A DNA stretch of 64,000 nucleotides from Hyphomicrobiales bacterium (GTDB lineage Bacteria; Pseudomonadota; Alphaproteobacteria; Rhizobiales; Rhizobiaceae), in NCBI GenBank assembly GCA_900465915.1, contig UBKJ01000003.1, positions 126,144 through 190,143 of the forward strand, in the 5' to 3' direction. The position numbers and the translations under genes are program-made. Within the stretch, counting starts at the first letter, position 1. Each line of letters opens with the position of its first letter. Below, one piece after another: positions 43,321 to 53,421 of the stretch. The notes under the pieces are model-generated. The model ran no database searches, had not been told where the DNA came from, and saw only the letters and a list, made by a program, of their open reading frames with translations.

Positions 43321-44424
43321 ATGGCTTTTACGGCTGCGGAACTTAATTCCATCGCCAATTCGGCATTGGATTTCTATTTCAACAAGGGCGAAGCGTTCAA
43401 GCTGGCGATCCAGAAGAAACCGCTTCTCAACTGGCTCGAAAACGGCCGGAAGACCTTCCCTGGCGGCAAGGGCAACATTTCCATCGGCGTGATCGGCACC
43501 TACGGCGCCGGCGGCGTCAACGATGGTGTGAAAGGCTACGCCCACAACGACAAGGTCGTCTTCTACACCCCTGCGAACAACCAGCGTCTGAACTTCCCGT
43601 GGCGCGAGCATCACATCGGCATCACGCTCACCCACACGGAACTCAAGATCGACGGCATTTCGGTCATGTCTACGAACGGCGACAGCCTGCGTCGCCATTC
43701 TCGCCGTGAATTGACGGTGCTGATCGGCCTTCTGGACACGAAGCTGTTCGACATGGGCGAGCGCTACGCCGTCACCATGAACAACCTGCTGTGGGGCGAC
43801 GGCACGGCGGACGCGAAGGCGTTGGCCGGCATTCGTTACCTGATTTCGGATGACCCGTCTGTGGGCGTCGTCGGCGGTCTGGACCGTGCGACCTACGCCT
43901 TTATGCGCAACCGCGCGCGGACTGCGGCTTTCGGGGCCAAGGTTACGACCACGCCCGCGCTGGCGGCGCACGGCGGAGACGCCGTTACCTCCAACACGGC
44001 GGACGGCGGCGCGCTCCTGACCACGCTGGACGCAGAATATCGCCAGCTTATCCGCTTCGGCGGCAAGCCGACGAAGTTCCTCGCCGGTTCCGATTTCATC
44101 GGTGCGATGGAAAAGGAAATGCGCGCGAACGGCCTGTATTCGCAGTCCGGTTTCTCGCAGGGCGGTGACGTGTCCATGGGCGCGCTGAACTACAAGGGCA
44201 ACGTCATCGAATACGATCCGACGCTGGACACGCTCGGCCTGTCCAAGCGCGCGTATTGGCTCGATACCCGCGCCATCAACCTCCAGGCGATGGAAAACGA
44301 GTGGCGTCGTTCCCATTCCCCGGAGCGCGCGCCGGACGAATTCGTCATGTACCGTTCGCTGACCTGCACCGGCCAGCTCACGGCGCAGCAGTTCGACAGC
44401 TCCCTTGTGATTGACATCAAGTGA
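43321..44424 (+). CDS. Major capsid protein
   Basis: 367 aa. MAFTAAELNSIANSALDFYF start, then RLNFPWREHHIGITLTHTEL and a long arm near the centre. Sequence type and position after the scaffold are those of HK97-fold podophage coat proteins. A single hairpin follows, suggesting strong, separately regulated expression. Confidence 0.85.
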   Translation: MAFTAAELNSIANSALDFYFNKGEAFKLAIQKKPLLNWLENGRKTFPGGKGNISIGVIGTYGAGGVNDGVKGYAHNDKVVFYTPANNQRLNFPWREHHIGITLTHTELKIDGISVMSTNGDSLRRHSRRELTVLIGLLDTKLFDMGERYAVTMNNLLWGDGTADAKALAGIRYLISDDPSVGVVGGLDRATYAFMRNRARTAAFGAKVTTTPALAAHGGDAVTSNTADGGALLTTLDAEYRQLIRFGGKPTKFLAGSDFIGAMEKEMRANGLYSQSGFSQGGDVSMGALNYKGNVIEYDPTLDTLGLSKRAYWLDTRAINLQAMENEWRRSHSPERAPDEFVMYRSLTCTGQLTAQQFDSSLVIDIK

Positions 44425-44434
44425 TGTTTGTTTT

Positions 44435-44469
44435 GGTAGCGGACAGTAAACAACATACTGTCCGCCACC
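44435..44469. repeat. Stem-loop after the capsid gene
   Basis: GGTAGCGGACAGTA, loop AACAACA, TACTGTCCGCCACC (one A-C mismatch). No T-run, so attenuation, processing or mRNA-end protection is more likely than full termination. Confidence 0.55.
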
Positions 44470-44502
44470 ATCCCTATAGCTCGAAATTATAGAGGCTCCA
44501 CG

Positions 44503-44868
44503 ATGGTAAAAATGCACCGCATGACCGCGCTGATCGCATTGGCCGGAGACATGCAGAACGTTGCGCATCGCACGTCGTCTGATCCCGTCTCCTATCCCGA
44601 AATCGCTGTTTTGCAGGAAGTTCACGGCGAAAACGCTGTCGTGGAATTTCAGATTATCGATGACGTGGATACCACCCCTGCGGCGGAAAAGGCGCGTCTT
44701 CTGTCACGTTACGGCGCGGTGGTCGAGACGGTGTATCCCGGCCGGAACCCGCAGATGGACTTCACGGACCCGACTGTGGCTGACCAGAAGGCGGAAACCA
44801 TCGATGACGTGAAGAATGACACGCCGGCGAAGGCCGACGCCGACCCGTTCGCAAAGCCCGCGAAATAA
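44503..44868 (+). CDS. Hypothetical virion protein
   Basis: 121 aa, MVKMHRMTALIALAGDMQNV; acidic/Lys-rich C-terminus. Located between capsid and tail adaptor genes; a decoration or connector role is possible, not shown by sequence. Confidence 0.55.
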   Translation: MVKMHRMTALIALAGDMQNVAHRTSSDPVSYPEIAVLQEVHGENAVVEFQIIDDVDTTPAAEKARLLSRYGAVVETVYPGRNPQMDFTDPTVADQKAETIDDVKNDTPAKADADPFAKPAK

Positions 44869-44879
44869 CGGAGCGGCCC

Positions 44880-45590
44880 ATGTCTCGCGGAACGCTACTG
44901 TCTGAAATGGTGACGGATGTTCGTGCTGAGTGCGGGCATTCGCTGAACGCCGCCCAGAGCGTCAGCACTCGCGAGAAAATCCAATATCTTCTGCGCCGCA
45001 CGCAGGCGGAACTCTACGACAACCACGAATGGCCGCAACTTGAGGTCTATCGTGATGTTCTTCTCCACGCTGGAGACAAGACGTATGATTTTCCCGCAGA
45101 TATCAATTTCGAGCATACCATCAAGTTGCATTATCTGGACGGCTCCGTTTGGTATGATGTGCCTTATGGTGTCGGCGATGGTGAATATTCGCTCCACTCG
45201 ACGGAATACGATGATCCGTCCCGCGTCTACCCGGTCCAGCGTTGGCGCTTCGATCCAGACAGCGCGCAGTTTGAAGTTTGGCCGGTTCCGCCTACGGATG
45301 GCAAAGTTCGCATCTGGGGCACGAAAGCGCTCGCGCCGCTCGTCAAGGAAAGCGACCGCAGCACGCTCGACGGAACCATGCTTGTCTTGTTTGTCGCGGC
45401 GGAGCTTCTCGCCCGCGACAAATCCGAAGACGCGCAACTGAAGCTTCAGAAGGCGCAGGAGCGCCTGCGGCGTCTCAAGACACGCTCCATTTCACAGAAA
45501 AGCGACATGGTGGTCCTGGGCGGGGACGATCCGTATACGCTGCGGCGGCCGGGTCGACCCTATCTCGACTATGTCCCGCGCGGAGGCTGA
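44880..45590 (+). CDS. Head-to-tail adaptor-like protein
   Basis: 236 aa. EKIQYLLRRTQAELYDNHEW, then beta-rich region and DPSRVYPVQRWRFDPDSAQF; C-terminal helix with KAQERLRRLKTRSI. Matches in layout the P22 gp4/T7 gp11-type adaptor proteins. Stop 3 nt before the next start. Confidence 0.7.
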   Translation: MSRGTLLSEMVTDVRAECGHSLNAAQSVSTREKIQYLLRRTQAELYDNHEWPQLEVYRDVLLHAGDKTYDFPADINFEHTIKLHYLDGSVWYDVPYGVGDGEYSLHSTEYDDPSRVYPVQRWRFDPDSAQFEVWPVPPTDGKVRIWGTKALAPLVKESDRSTLDGTMLVLFVAAELLARDKSEDAQLKLQKAQERLRRLKTRSISQKSDMVVLGGDDPYTLRRPGRPYLDYVPRGG

Positions 45591-45593
45591 TCC

Positions 45594-46955
45594 GTGCCCT
45601 ATTTCCTAATTCATGATTTCTCGGCCGGCCTCGATCTTCGCAAATCCGCTGTCACAGCTCCTGCCGGAACGCTGCGGCGTATTGTGAACGCACACCTTAC
45701 GCCCGGCGGCGAAATCGAAAAACGCAAGGCGTTTGTGAAGAAAGCGACGGTTCCCGCCGGATGCTTCGGGTTGGCCGCTCTCGGGCCGGATGTCTATACC
45801 TTCAGCAACACCGAACAGCCAAACACAGACGATTACAAGGTCATGGCCTTGCCTACAGGCACCGATCAGCAGATCACGAAGGTTCTGGATTACGACATCT
45901 TTGATGGCCGCCTTTACGTTGTGGCCCAAGACACCGCCGGGAACATCCAGCATTTCTATGACGGCGTTTATGTGCCGGGCGGGAGGGGGCGGGCTGTTCG
46001 CACCTACCGGGAAAAAATTCATGGTGTCTTGGAGCGGGAACTTTGGTTCTCGGCCGTGGGCGACCCGTCCGATTGGGCCGGGACCGGCTCGGGCTTCATC
46101 AACCTGTCTACGCAAGACGCGGAGAGCGAGGACCTGATCGGCCTCGAAATTTATTACGACACGCTCGCCGTCATGTCTCGGCGGACGACGCAGATTTGGA
46201 ACGTGGACCCCGATCCGTTGAAATACCAGCAGATGCAGGTTCTTCGCTCGGCCGGCACACGGGCTGCGCAGTCGGTAAAGCAGTTCGGCAATGGCGATGT
46301 CCTCTATTTGAGCGACAGCGGCATCCGCTCGTTGCGCGCTCGCGATAGCTCCAACGCTGCGGCAGTCTCCGACATTGGATCGCCTATCGATGCGATGTGC
46401 GACGAGCTTCGCCGGACGCAGACAGACGATTATCTGTCTTCCGCCATGAGCTTGACGGAACCGCTCACGGGTCGTTTCTGGATGATCTTTCCCGACCGCA
46501 TTCTTGTTCTGTCGCTGTTCCCCAGTCCGCGCGTCACGGCCTGGTCGACGTATTTCCCCGGTTTCACCACCGCAGCGGCGGCGGTCGTAGACAACGATAT
46601 CGCTTTGCTCGACACCGAAGGCAACCTGTATCGGTACGGGCCGGATGTCTACGACGACACGGAAGCCGAGGTTCTGACCCCGTTCATGAACGCAGACAAG
46701 CCTGCGTCTGCGAAGCAGTTCACTGGCATCGATGTGGCTTGCGAGGGCACTTGGCGCTTGTACGCGCGCATGAATTTCAAAAAGCCGGAGGCCGAGGATT
46801 TTCTCGGTTCTGCGCTCGGTCCAACTTTCATGGACGGGAAATTCCAGTTCGACGGTCACGGGACGCATATCGCTATCCGTGCGACCAGCAAGAGCAAGTC
46901 GGCCGCCATCCTGGCCGGCATCGCTATCCACTATGAGGACGCCAGCGATGTGTAA
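45594..46955 (+). CDS. P22 gp10-like packaged-DNA stabilisation / tail hub protein
   Basis: 453 aa, GTG start. DFSAGLDLRKSAVTAPAGTL, WFSAVGDPSDWAGTGSGF and DTLAVMSRRTTQIWNV are conserved in podophage gp10-like or nozzle proteins (beta-propeller). Overlaps the next gene by 8 bp. Confidence 0.75.
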   Translation: MPYFLIHDFSAGLDLRKSAVTAPAGTLRRIVNAHLTPGGEIEKRKAFVKKATVPAGCFGLAALGPDVYTFSNTEQPNTDDYKVMALPTGTDQQITKVLDYDIFDGRLYVVAQDTAGNIQHFYDGVYVPGGRGRAVRTYREKIHGVLERELWFSAVGDPSDWAGTGSGFINLSTQDAESEDLIGLEIYYDTLAVMSRRTTQIWNVDPDPLKYQQMQVLRSAGTRAAQSVKQFGNGDVLYLSDSGIRSLRARDSSNAAAVSDIGSPIDAMCDELRRTQTDDYLSSAMSLTEPLTGRFWMIFPDRILVLSLFPSPRVTAWSTYFPGFTTAAAAVVDNDIALLDTEGNLYRYGPDVYDDTEAEVLTPFMNADKPASAKQFTGIDVACEGTWRLYARMNFKKPEAEDFLGSALGPTFMDGKFQFDGHGTHIAIRATSKSKSAAILAGIAIHYEDASDV

Positions 46956-47439
46956 GTTGGTTCCCGTAGACGAAACGAATCTTTGGTACGTGCTGCACAA
47001 CCTTCGGGCGGATGATAGCCACGAATTTCGTGCGATCCTTCCCAAATACAACTTGGCTTATGTCGCGTTGAGCGTGCTTTACCACTCGTCGCTGTCTTGG
47101 GCTGTTGTCGATGAACAGACGGGCGAGCCGATTGCTATTTTCGGGGCTGCGTCGGGGAACCAATATCCCGGCGTTTGCACCGTTTATGCCTTCGGGACGG
47201 ACAGGTGGGGCGACGCGCTTCTCTTGATTACACGCCACATTTTGCGGTATATGATACCTCACCTGAAAGCCGCAGGCTTTCATAGGGCGGAGTGCATGGC
47301 ACTCTCGAACCGGGTGGACATCCAGCGTTGGATGAAACTTCTCGGAGGCCGTCCAGAAGCGACGTTGAGCGAACGCTCTACGACCCGCGAAGACATCACT
47401 GTCTACGTCTGGAAGGCCAACGAAAATGAAGCGAATTGA
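46948..47439 (+). CDS. GNAT-like / T7 gp13-like internal virion protein
   Basis: 163 aa. NLWYVLHNLRADDSHEFRAI, SWAVVDEQTGEPIAIFGA and MKLLGGRPEA resemble the acetyltransferase-fold proteins of podoviruses (T7 gp13). Overlaps both neighbours. Probably structural rather than enzymatic. Confidence 0.7.
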   Translation: MCKLVPVDETNLWYVLHNLRADDSHEFRAILPKYNLAYVALSVLYHSSLSWAVVDEQTGEPIAIFGAASGNQYPGVCTVYAFGTDRWGDALLLITRHILRYMIPHLKAAGFHRAECMALSNRVDIQRWMKLLGGRPEATLSERSTTREDITVYVWKANENEAN

Positions 47440-47923
47440 CCCCCGAGAAATTGCACCTCACGGCTTTAAGCTTCGCGTTCTGCACCTTGCCGAACTCGAT
47501 TTGATTTTCCCGGTGGTCGAGCGCTTTTTCAGCGAGACGCGCGATTGGACCTATCTGACCTTTGACCGTGAAAAGGCGTCGAAACGCCTCCGCGACACTG
47601 TCGAATTCGGCTACGGCCGCGTCGTCGCGGGCTTCGCCCCTGACGACACTCTGGTTGGCTACGCCATCGTGACCTACGACGACAATTTCACCGTCGAAAA
47701 AGCGGCCATGGTCTATTCGATCTATGTCTTGCCGGAATACCGCGGAACCGTTCTCCCTCGCCAGTTGATAGCGGCTGCGGCCACAATCGCGAAATTCGAT
47801 GGTGCTGTGAGCCTTCACGCTCACGCGCTCAATCACCTTCCTCGTGGCGGGAAAACTTTCCTCAATCTGCTAGTTCGGCAAGGCTTTGAGCCTTACGCCG
47901 GCGGCGCTTGCAAGAGGCTTTGA
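47426..47923 (+). CDS. GNAT-family acetyltransferase-like protein
   Basis: 165 aa. IYVLPEYRGTVLPRQLIAAA (motif A region), then a C-terminal GKTFLNLLVRQGFEPYAGGA helix-strand of the GNAT fold. Tandem with the preceding gp13-like gene; duplication then divergence is possible. Confidence 0.75.
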   Translation: MKRIDPREIAPHGFKLRVLHLAELDLIFPVVERFFSETRDWTYLTFDREKASKRLRDTVEFGYGRVVAGFAPDDTLVGYAIVTYDDNFTVEKAAMVYSIYVLPEYRGTVLPRQLIAAAATIAKFDGAVSLHAHALNHLPRGGKTFLNLLVRQGFEPYAGGACKRL

Positions 47924-47925
47924 CC

Positions 47926-48660
47926 ATGGGCGGCAGTAGCGACAACAGCGCAGCCATCAACGAACAGAAGAAAGCGGCTGCGGAAGCCCGTTATAAGGAC
48001 GACCTGCGTTCGTGGCGTCTGGAAAAAGGCGTGAACGAAATCAATAACCTGTTCGACGCGACGCCGCTCCCCGAGTTGCGCGACATGCCGACCTACAACA
48101 TCAATAGCACAACCTACACGCCGACGACGAAATCAACTGGGACAGCCCAGTACGATATTACTCCGAACGCGACGCCATGGGTTGATAATCTCGCCAGCAC
48201 CTATCAGCAGGCATACAACGACTACTATATGCCGCAGCTTCAGGACAAGTATTCAAAGGCGCAGGACAATCTGACGTTCGATCTTGCGCGCGCCGGTCTT
48301 TTGCGTTCGACCGCCGCCGTAAACAGTCAGTCCGATCTCGCGGAGCAAAACGCCGAGAATACGGCCATGGTCCAGTCGCAGGGCGACCAGGGCGTGGCGT
48401 CTTTGAAACAGAAGATCAACAGCGCGAAGCAGGATGCGATCAACCAGCTCTATTCGACGGAAAACCCGGACGTTGCGGCGAATTCGGCGCTGTCTTCGAT
48501 CCGCACCATCCAGAGTGAGCAGCCTTCCTATTCGCCGCTCGGAGACATCTTCAAGACAGCCGTGGTCGGCATGAGCGGGTACAATTCCGGCACCGCCGCT
48601 CAGCAGTATTACAACACGATCACCGGCACGAACCGCAACGCGGCCACAACGATCAACTGA
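47926..48660 (+). CDS. Virion/ejection-protein candidate
   Basis: 244 aa from MGGSSDNSAAINEQKKAAAE. Low-complexity N-terminus, then helices with many Gln/Asn/Ser. Located after the GNAT pair and before further ejection proteins. Tail structural protein or internal virion protein; no family recognised. Confidence 0.6.
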   Translation: MGGSSDNSAAINEQKKAAAEARYKDDLRSWRLEKGVNEINNLFDATPLPELRDMPTYNINSTTYTPTTKSTGTAQYDITPNATPWVDNLASTYQQAYNDYYMPQLQDKYSKAQDNLTFDLARAGLLRSTAAVNSQSDLAEQNAENTAMVQSQGDQGVASLKQKINSAKQDAINQLYSTENPDVAANSALSSIRTIQSEQPSYSPLGDIFKTAVVGMSGYNSGTAAQQYYNTITGTNRNAATTIN

Positions 48661-48673
48661 TGGGGTAGGGCTT

Positions 48674-49357
48674 ATGTGTCTTCCAGCAGCAATCCTCGGA
48701 CCTTTGGCGGGCCTTGCCGGTCTTGCCGGAACGGCTGCGCAGGTCATCACCCAAATGAACACCGCGCAGAAGAACCAGAACGAAATGAACGACTGGACGG
48801 CCTATCAAAGCCGTATGCGGCAGGAAGAAAGTCAGCGCCAGGAGGCGCTGCGGCAGAACGCTGACACAGCTCGCGAACAGGGTTTGCAGCAGGTTGCGCC
48901 GCAGGCCATGGTCGACACGCAGGCGAAGGAAGCCGACCGGCTCAACATGGAATTCACCCCGGCGGCGGACAAGATCGTTTCGGACGGGCTTCTGTCTGGG
49001 CAGCAGAACGGTTCGCAGGTCTTCAAAGACGCGCTTGCGTCGAAGCTTTCGGATGCGACCGACAAGGCGAAGCAGCGCATTTCGGCGCTCGCGAGCCTTC
49101 AGGCTTTCGGGGGCTCATCCGGGGGCCTCGACTACACGACGCAGAAGACGCTTCAAGACACGGGCGGGAAGATCGACCTCGCCAACAACCAGCGCACCGG
49201 GTCCTTGGGGGCCTACGGCGCAGAAAAATCGGTAAATCCGGTTCAATATTTCGGAAACACGGCCTTGGCCGGGTTGGGAAGCCTGCCGGCGAACATGGTT
49301 GGATACGGAATGAACCAGATCGGCCAACAGGGCGGATTTTCGTCGTTCTTCGGCTGA
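48674..49357 (+). CDS. Internal virion (ejection) protein candidate
   Basis: 227 aa. Hydrophobic Ala/Gly/Leu-rich N-terminus (AAILGPLAGLAGLAGTAAQV), Gln-rich helices and a Gly-rich C-terminal segment. Follows the pattern of P22/T7 small ejection proteins that form the periplasm-spanning channel. Confidence 0.6.
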   Translation: MCLPAAILGPLAGLAGLAGTAAQVITQMNTAQKNQNEMNDWTAYQSRMRQEESQRQEALRQNADTAREQGLQQVAPQAMVDTQAKEADRLNMEFTPAADKIVSDGLLSGQQNGSQVFKDALASKLSDATDKAKQRISALASLQAFGGSSGGLDYTTQKTLQDTGGKIDLANNQRTGSLGAYGAEKSVNPVQYFGNTALAGLGSLPANMVGYGMNQIGQQGGFSSFFG

Positions 49358-49372
49358 TGGAGGCTTAAAGAC

Positions 49373-51097
49373 ATGCCGCAGTATATGATTAACGATGGTG
49401 GTCTTGGGAGCCTGTTCGCGAAGGCCGTAGATAGCGGCGGTTTGGGCCTCAACCTTCGCGACCAGGCCAACGCCTACCGCATTCGGCAGGCGATGGACCT
49501 CGCGCAGCAGACAGCGGCGCGAAACAATGCGAAGACGGACGCCGAAGTCGCAAAGCTCAACGCGGAGACGGCCGGACAGAAGACGCAGAATGATCTTCTG
49601 ACCAACCAGATTTCCGCTGCGGATAGTTTGGGCGGCACCTACGGCGATTTCTTCAAAGACCAGTACGTTCAGAACCACATGACGCCGGAGAACACGGAAT
49701 ACGGCCCGCAGGAGCCTGCCGTTGTCCGGCGGCAGGCGATCCCAGACAGCACGGGGGCGCTCTTGGCGGCCCAAGGCCGCACGGCTGCGCTCGCTATGCC
49801 TGGTGCTGATCCCGAGAAGGTCGCGGCAGCGCAGCGCATGATGCTGGGGAACAACGAAATGCTGTTCGGCACCGATCCGACCCGTATTCGCATTGGCGCG
49901 GCTGCGGCGCTCGACAAGTTGCCGGATGCAAACACGGTGCTGACCCCTTCGGACCGCGACGCCGCGCTGCAAGACCAGATCGCCGTCACGCAGGCCAAAG
50001 TTCGGGCAAAGGCCGATGCGACTGGCGCATCGGGACCGTTTGGAGGCAATTCCGAATATTCGACCAACGCGCGCATTATCAGTGACACGCTCGCAAAACA
50101 TCAACGGGGCGAGCCGCTGACGCCCGACGACGTGAACAACTACCAGATTGCATATAGCAAGCTCTATGGGCCGCAGACCCACGTCCAGATCGATCCGCAG
50201 TCGCAACGGCAGTTCGTCATCCAGACGACACCGCAAGTGCCGCAGGCGGTGCAGGGCTTCGACCCGTCGAAGGCCATCGCGCCGACGCCGGATGCGCTCA
50301 TCAATCCAAGCGCTGCGGCGTCCGCGCCTGCGCAGCCGCCGACGAACAACCTGATGCAGCCCTCGGCTTCAACGATCCCTGCGGCTGGACAGGGTGCAGC
50401 GCCCGCCACGTCCCCGAGCGTGAATTCTGTCTCTGTCGCGCCGGGTGCGACCGTCACGACCATCGGCGGCGGTGTGAAGCCGTTGACCGAAGCGGAAAGC
50501 CGCGATGCGTCGTTCGCGTCCACGATGAACATGGCGAACGATCACATCAATTCGCTTCTGGCGAAGAACAACGGCGTCCCGCCGCTCGGGCCTTTGCAGT
50601 TGGAAGTTATGCGCGGCACCATCGGCAACGCAGACGCGCGCGGCTATGTCGACACGGTTGTTCAGAACCTCGCCAACGCCAACGCCAGCCCTGACACCCA
50701 GAGCTATGTCGCTGCGGTCGAAAACTTCATCAACCCCGTGCTGCGTAAAGACAGCGGCGCGGCGGTCCCCAACTCGGAATATCCGAAATACTTCTCGCGC
50801 TTCATCCCTGTCTACGGAGACAAGCCGGCGGTGATCGCAGAGAAAAACGCCTACCGTAACGCCTACCTGCAACAGCTCAACCAGAGCCTCGGCTACGTCA
50901 TGCAGTCGAAGGGCATCAATTCGATGGCTGAACTCACGCAGCGCGCGAATTCCGACCCGAGCATCGCCGCGCAGGTCCGGGCCGCACAAGACAACGCTTT
51001 CAACACAGCCACGTCGGCGAATAATGCGCCTGCGCAGGCCGGTGGAGCGGCGTTGTCCGACGAAGACCTGCTTCGCAAATATGGTGGGGGCCAGTAA
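49373..51097 (+). CDS. Large internal virion protein candidate
   Basis: 574 aa. Ala/Gln/Asn/Pro-rich, predicted helical N-terminus and C-terminus, disordered middle (about 300-360, PSAAASAPAQPPTNN). No catalytic motif seen. Position in the ejection cluster suggests a channel or DNA-translocation component. Confidence 0.6.
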   Translation: MPQYMINDGGLGSLFAKAVDSGGLGLNLRDQANAYRIRQAMDLAQQTAARNNAKTDAEVAKLNAETAGQKTQNDLLTNQISAADSLGGTYGDFFKDQYVQNHMTPENTEYGPQEPAVVRRQAIPDSTGALLAAQGRTAALAMPGADPEKVAAAQRMMLGNNEMLFGTDPTRIRIGAAAALDKLPDANTVLTPSDRDAALQDQIAVTQAKVRAKADATGASGPFGGNSEYSTNARIISDTLAKHQRGEPLTPDDVNNYQIAYSKLYGPQTHVQIDPQSQRQFVIQTTPQVPQAVQGFDPSKAIAPTPDALINPSAAASAPAQPPTNNLMQPSASTIPAAGQGAAPATSPSVNSVSVAPGATVTTIGGGVKPLTEAESRDASFASTMNMANDHINSLLAKNNGVPPLGPLQLEVMRGTIGNADARGYVDTVVQNLANANASPDTQSYVAAVENFINPVLRKDSGAAVPNSEYPKYFSRFIPVYGDKPAVIAEKNAYRNAYLQQLNQSLGYVMQSKGINSMAELTQRANSDPSIAAQVRAAQDNAFNTATSANNAPAQAGGAALSDEDLLRKYGGGQ

Positions 51098-53406
51098 TGG
51101 CGGACTATGACACGATTATGCGCGCTTTGCGCAATGCTGACGCCGCCGGTGACACGGACGCAGCGCGTCGTCTCGCGCAGATGGCGATGGCTGCGAAAGG
51201 ACAGGCTGCGCCCACGTCTTCGCCAGACACCGTGACCGAAGGCCACGCCAGTTTCGACGCCAACGGCAACGTGAAGGACTACGCTCTGCCGGGCGACCCG
51301 ACGCCGGAGTTCCGGCAGAAGGCCGCCGCGCAGGACGCGGCTGCGGCGACAGCACGGGCGGATGATGTCTATGGCGCTCCGGGTGTGATGCGGATGGCGA
51401 ACGCGGGCCTGTCTGGTGCTGATCGTGGCCTCGGCTATGTCATGGACGCGCCTGTCCATGTGGCGAACAAGGTCGCTTCTGCCTTGGGTGCTGACGGGCA
51501 GTTTTTCGGGCGTGGCGTTTTCGGTCCCGCTATGGAGGCGATGGGTTCGATCCGCGCGCCCGATCCTGAATATCCAACCACTGAAAAGGTTGGGGAGAAT
51601 GTCGGCGCGGGCGTCGGTAGCGTCGTCGCAGGGGGTGTTTTGAACAGCGCCTTGGCTGGCGGTTCCCTGACGCCGGTTCTTGGCAACTCCGCGCCTGTCC
51701 AGGTTGCGGACAACGCACTAGCGGCGGTCGGAAACGCCTCGAAAGAGGCGCTGGCGCGGCCCGGCGCGCTTCTCGCGGGCGAGACTGCGGCGGGGGCGTC
51801 TTCTGTCGCAGGCGGCAAGGTCGGCGCGGCGGCGGGCGAAAAAGTCGGAGGCGAGCGTGGCGCCCAAATTGGCGAAAGCCTCGGCTCTATCCTCGGCGGC
51901 CTGACGCCGGCGGCTGTGGTCGGTGCTGTCTCTGCCGGCAACAGGGCGCTCATGGCGCGCGGCCCAGACGAAGGGGCGTCGAGCGCTGACATCTACGATG
52001 CGCTCAAGAGCAACAATATCGACACTTCGGGCGGTCTGGTGGGCAATTCCAAGACAGCGCGCACGGAAAATATGCTGTCCAACATCCCAATCGTTGGTGG
52101 CTCGATTGCGAACAAACAGGCTCGACAGGTTGGGCAGTTTGGCGATGCGCTTCAGGACATCACGACGCGCATTCGTGGCTATCCTTCGGATGTACCCCCG
52201 GACACGCATTCCATTGGCACGAAAATCCAGGACGCTGTGAAGGAGGGCACGCAGACGCTCACCGATAGGGTTGGGGCGCTCGAAGGAAATTTGGGCTCCC
52301 GCGCCGCCAAGGCCAACAGCGCTGTCGATGTCTCGGGCGTCAAAGACGAACTTGCGCGCCTGTCTGCCAGTTCGACCCCCGACCAGCAGGGCGTCCTTCA
52401 GAAAGCGGCAAACGATCTCGACGCGATGCGCGACGTTCCGATTGACGCCAAACTGCATGGACAGCTCACGCAACAGCAAAAAATCCTCAACAAAAATCTC
52501 AACGCGGCGCAGAAGGCTGCGGCTGCGGACCCGACCAACAAGGCGCTTCGTAAAAACGTCACCACTCTCAAGGGAAACCTGAATGACGTAAACGAGCAGA
52601 TCGACGCCAACATGGGCGTCGATTATGCCCGCATGCGTGCGTGGCGGACGGAAATCGGCCTCAAGACACAACAGGCTGGCATCCCCGGCGGCAACATGAA
52701 GCAAACCTACGGGGCGGCCACGAACGCGACGCAGAATTTTGCGGAGCGCGCAGGAATGGGCGACGATTTCCGCAATCTTATGGACACAGAAGCCGAGCTG
52801 TATCAGCGGCGCGGCAATCTCGCAGACGGCGGGGACATCCCGTTTGGGCGCAAGATCGGCAATCTTCCCACCGGCAACGATGTCTACAATGCGACCATTC
52901 AGAGCGGCGTAAAAGCTCCCGAAAAGCTCGACACGATCCGCCGCAACATGCACCCCGATCAATGGAAAGAGGTCGCTGCGGACACCCTCGAATATATGGG
53001 CCGGGCAAACCCTGGACAGGCAAGTTCTGTCTCGGATTTCTCGCCGCAGACCTTCCTCACCAACTGGAGCAAGATGTCTACGAAATCCAAGGCGATCCTC
53101 GCCGGCGACGAGGCGGGTTCGCTCGACAAATTGGCGACCGCCGCCGAAGCATTTCGCGCCCGTGCGGGGGCCGGCAATCCATCCGGCTCCGGGTCGCATC
53201 TGCTGACAGGTGCGGCCGGCGGCTCCGTCATCATGTTTCCCGTGACTGCGGCGAAGGTGGCGGCGGCGGGCTATGGCACGGGCCGGTTGATCTCCAGCGA
53301 CTGGTTCGCGCGCCAACTGGCCGGATACGCGCCGAATATTGCGCAACGGCTCATTCCTCGCATGGTCGGACAGGTAGGCCGCGAAGCTGTAGACACCGGG
53401 CAATAA
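51097..53406 (+). CDS. Large ejection protein candidate
   Basis: 769 aa, starts at the base where the previous stop ends (TAATG). Several Gly/Ala-rich hydrophobic stretches (GAGVGSVVAGGVLNSALAGG; GESLGSILGGLTPAAVVGAV) with potential to enter membranes, plus long helices. Resembles podophage pilot/ejection proteins by size and position. Confidence 0.6.
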   Translation: MADYDTIMRALRNADAAGDTDAARRLAQMAMAAKGQAAPTSSPDTVTEGHASFDANGNVKDYALPGDPTPEFRQKAAAQDAAAATARADDVYGAPGVMRMANAGLSGADRGLGYVMDAPVHVANKVASALGADGQFFGRGVFGPAMEAMGSIRAPDPEYPTTEKVGENVGAGVGSVVAGGVLNSALAGGSLTPVLGNSAPVQVADNALAAVGNASKEALARPGALLAGETAAGASSVAGGKVGAAAGEKVGGERGAQIGESLGSILGGLTPAAVVGAVSAGNRALMARGPDEGASSADIYDALKSNNIDTSGGLVGNSKTARTENMLSNIPIVGGSIANKQARQVGQFGDALQDITTRIRGYPSDVPPDTHSIGTKIQDAVKEGTQTLTDRVGALEGNLGSRAAKANSAVDVSGVKDELARLSASSTPDQQGVLQKAANDLDAMRDVPIDAKLHGQLTQQQKILNKNLNAAQKAAAADPTNKALRKNVTTLKGNLNDVNEQIDANMGVDYARMRAWRTEIGLKTQQAGIPGGNMKQTYGAATNATQNFAERAGMGDDFRNLMDTEAELYQRRGNLADGGDIPFGRKIGNLPTGNDVYNATIQSGVKAPEKLDTIRRNMHPDQWKEVAADTLEYMGRANPGQASSVSDFSPQTFLTNWSKMSTKSKAILAGDEAGSLDKLATAAEAFRARAGAGNPSGSGSHLLTGAAGGSVIMFPVTAAKVAAAGYGTGRLISSDWFARQLAGYAPNIAQRLIPRMVGQVGREAVDTGQ

Positions 53407-53421
53407 CCAAAGGACTTTAAA

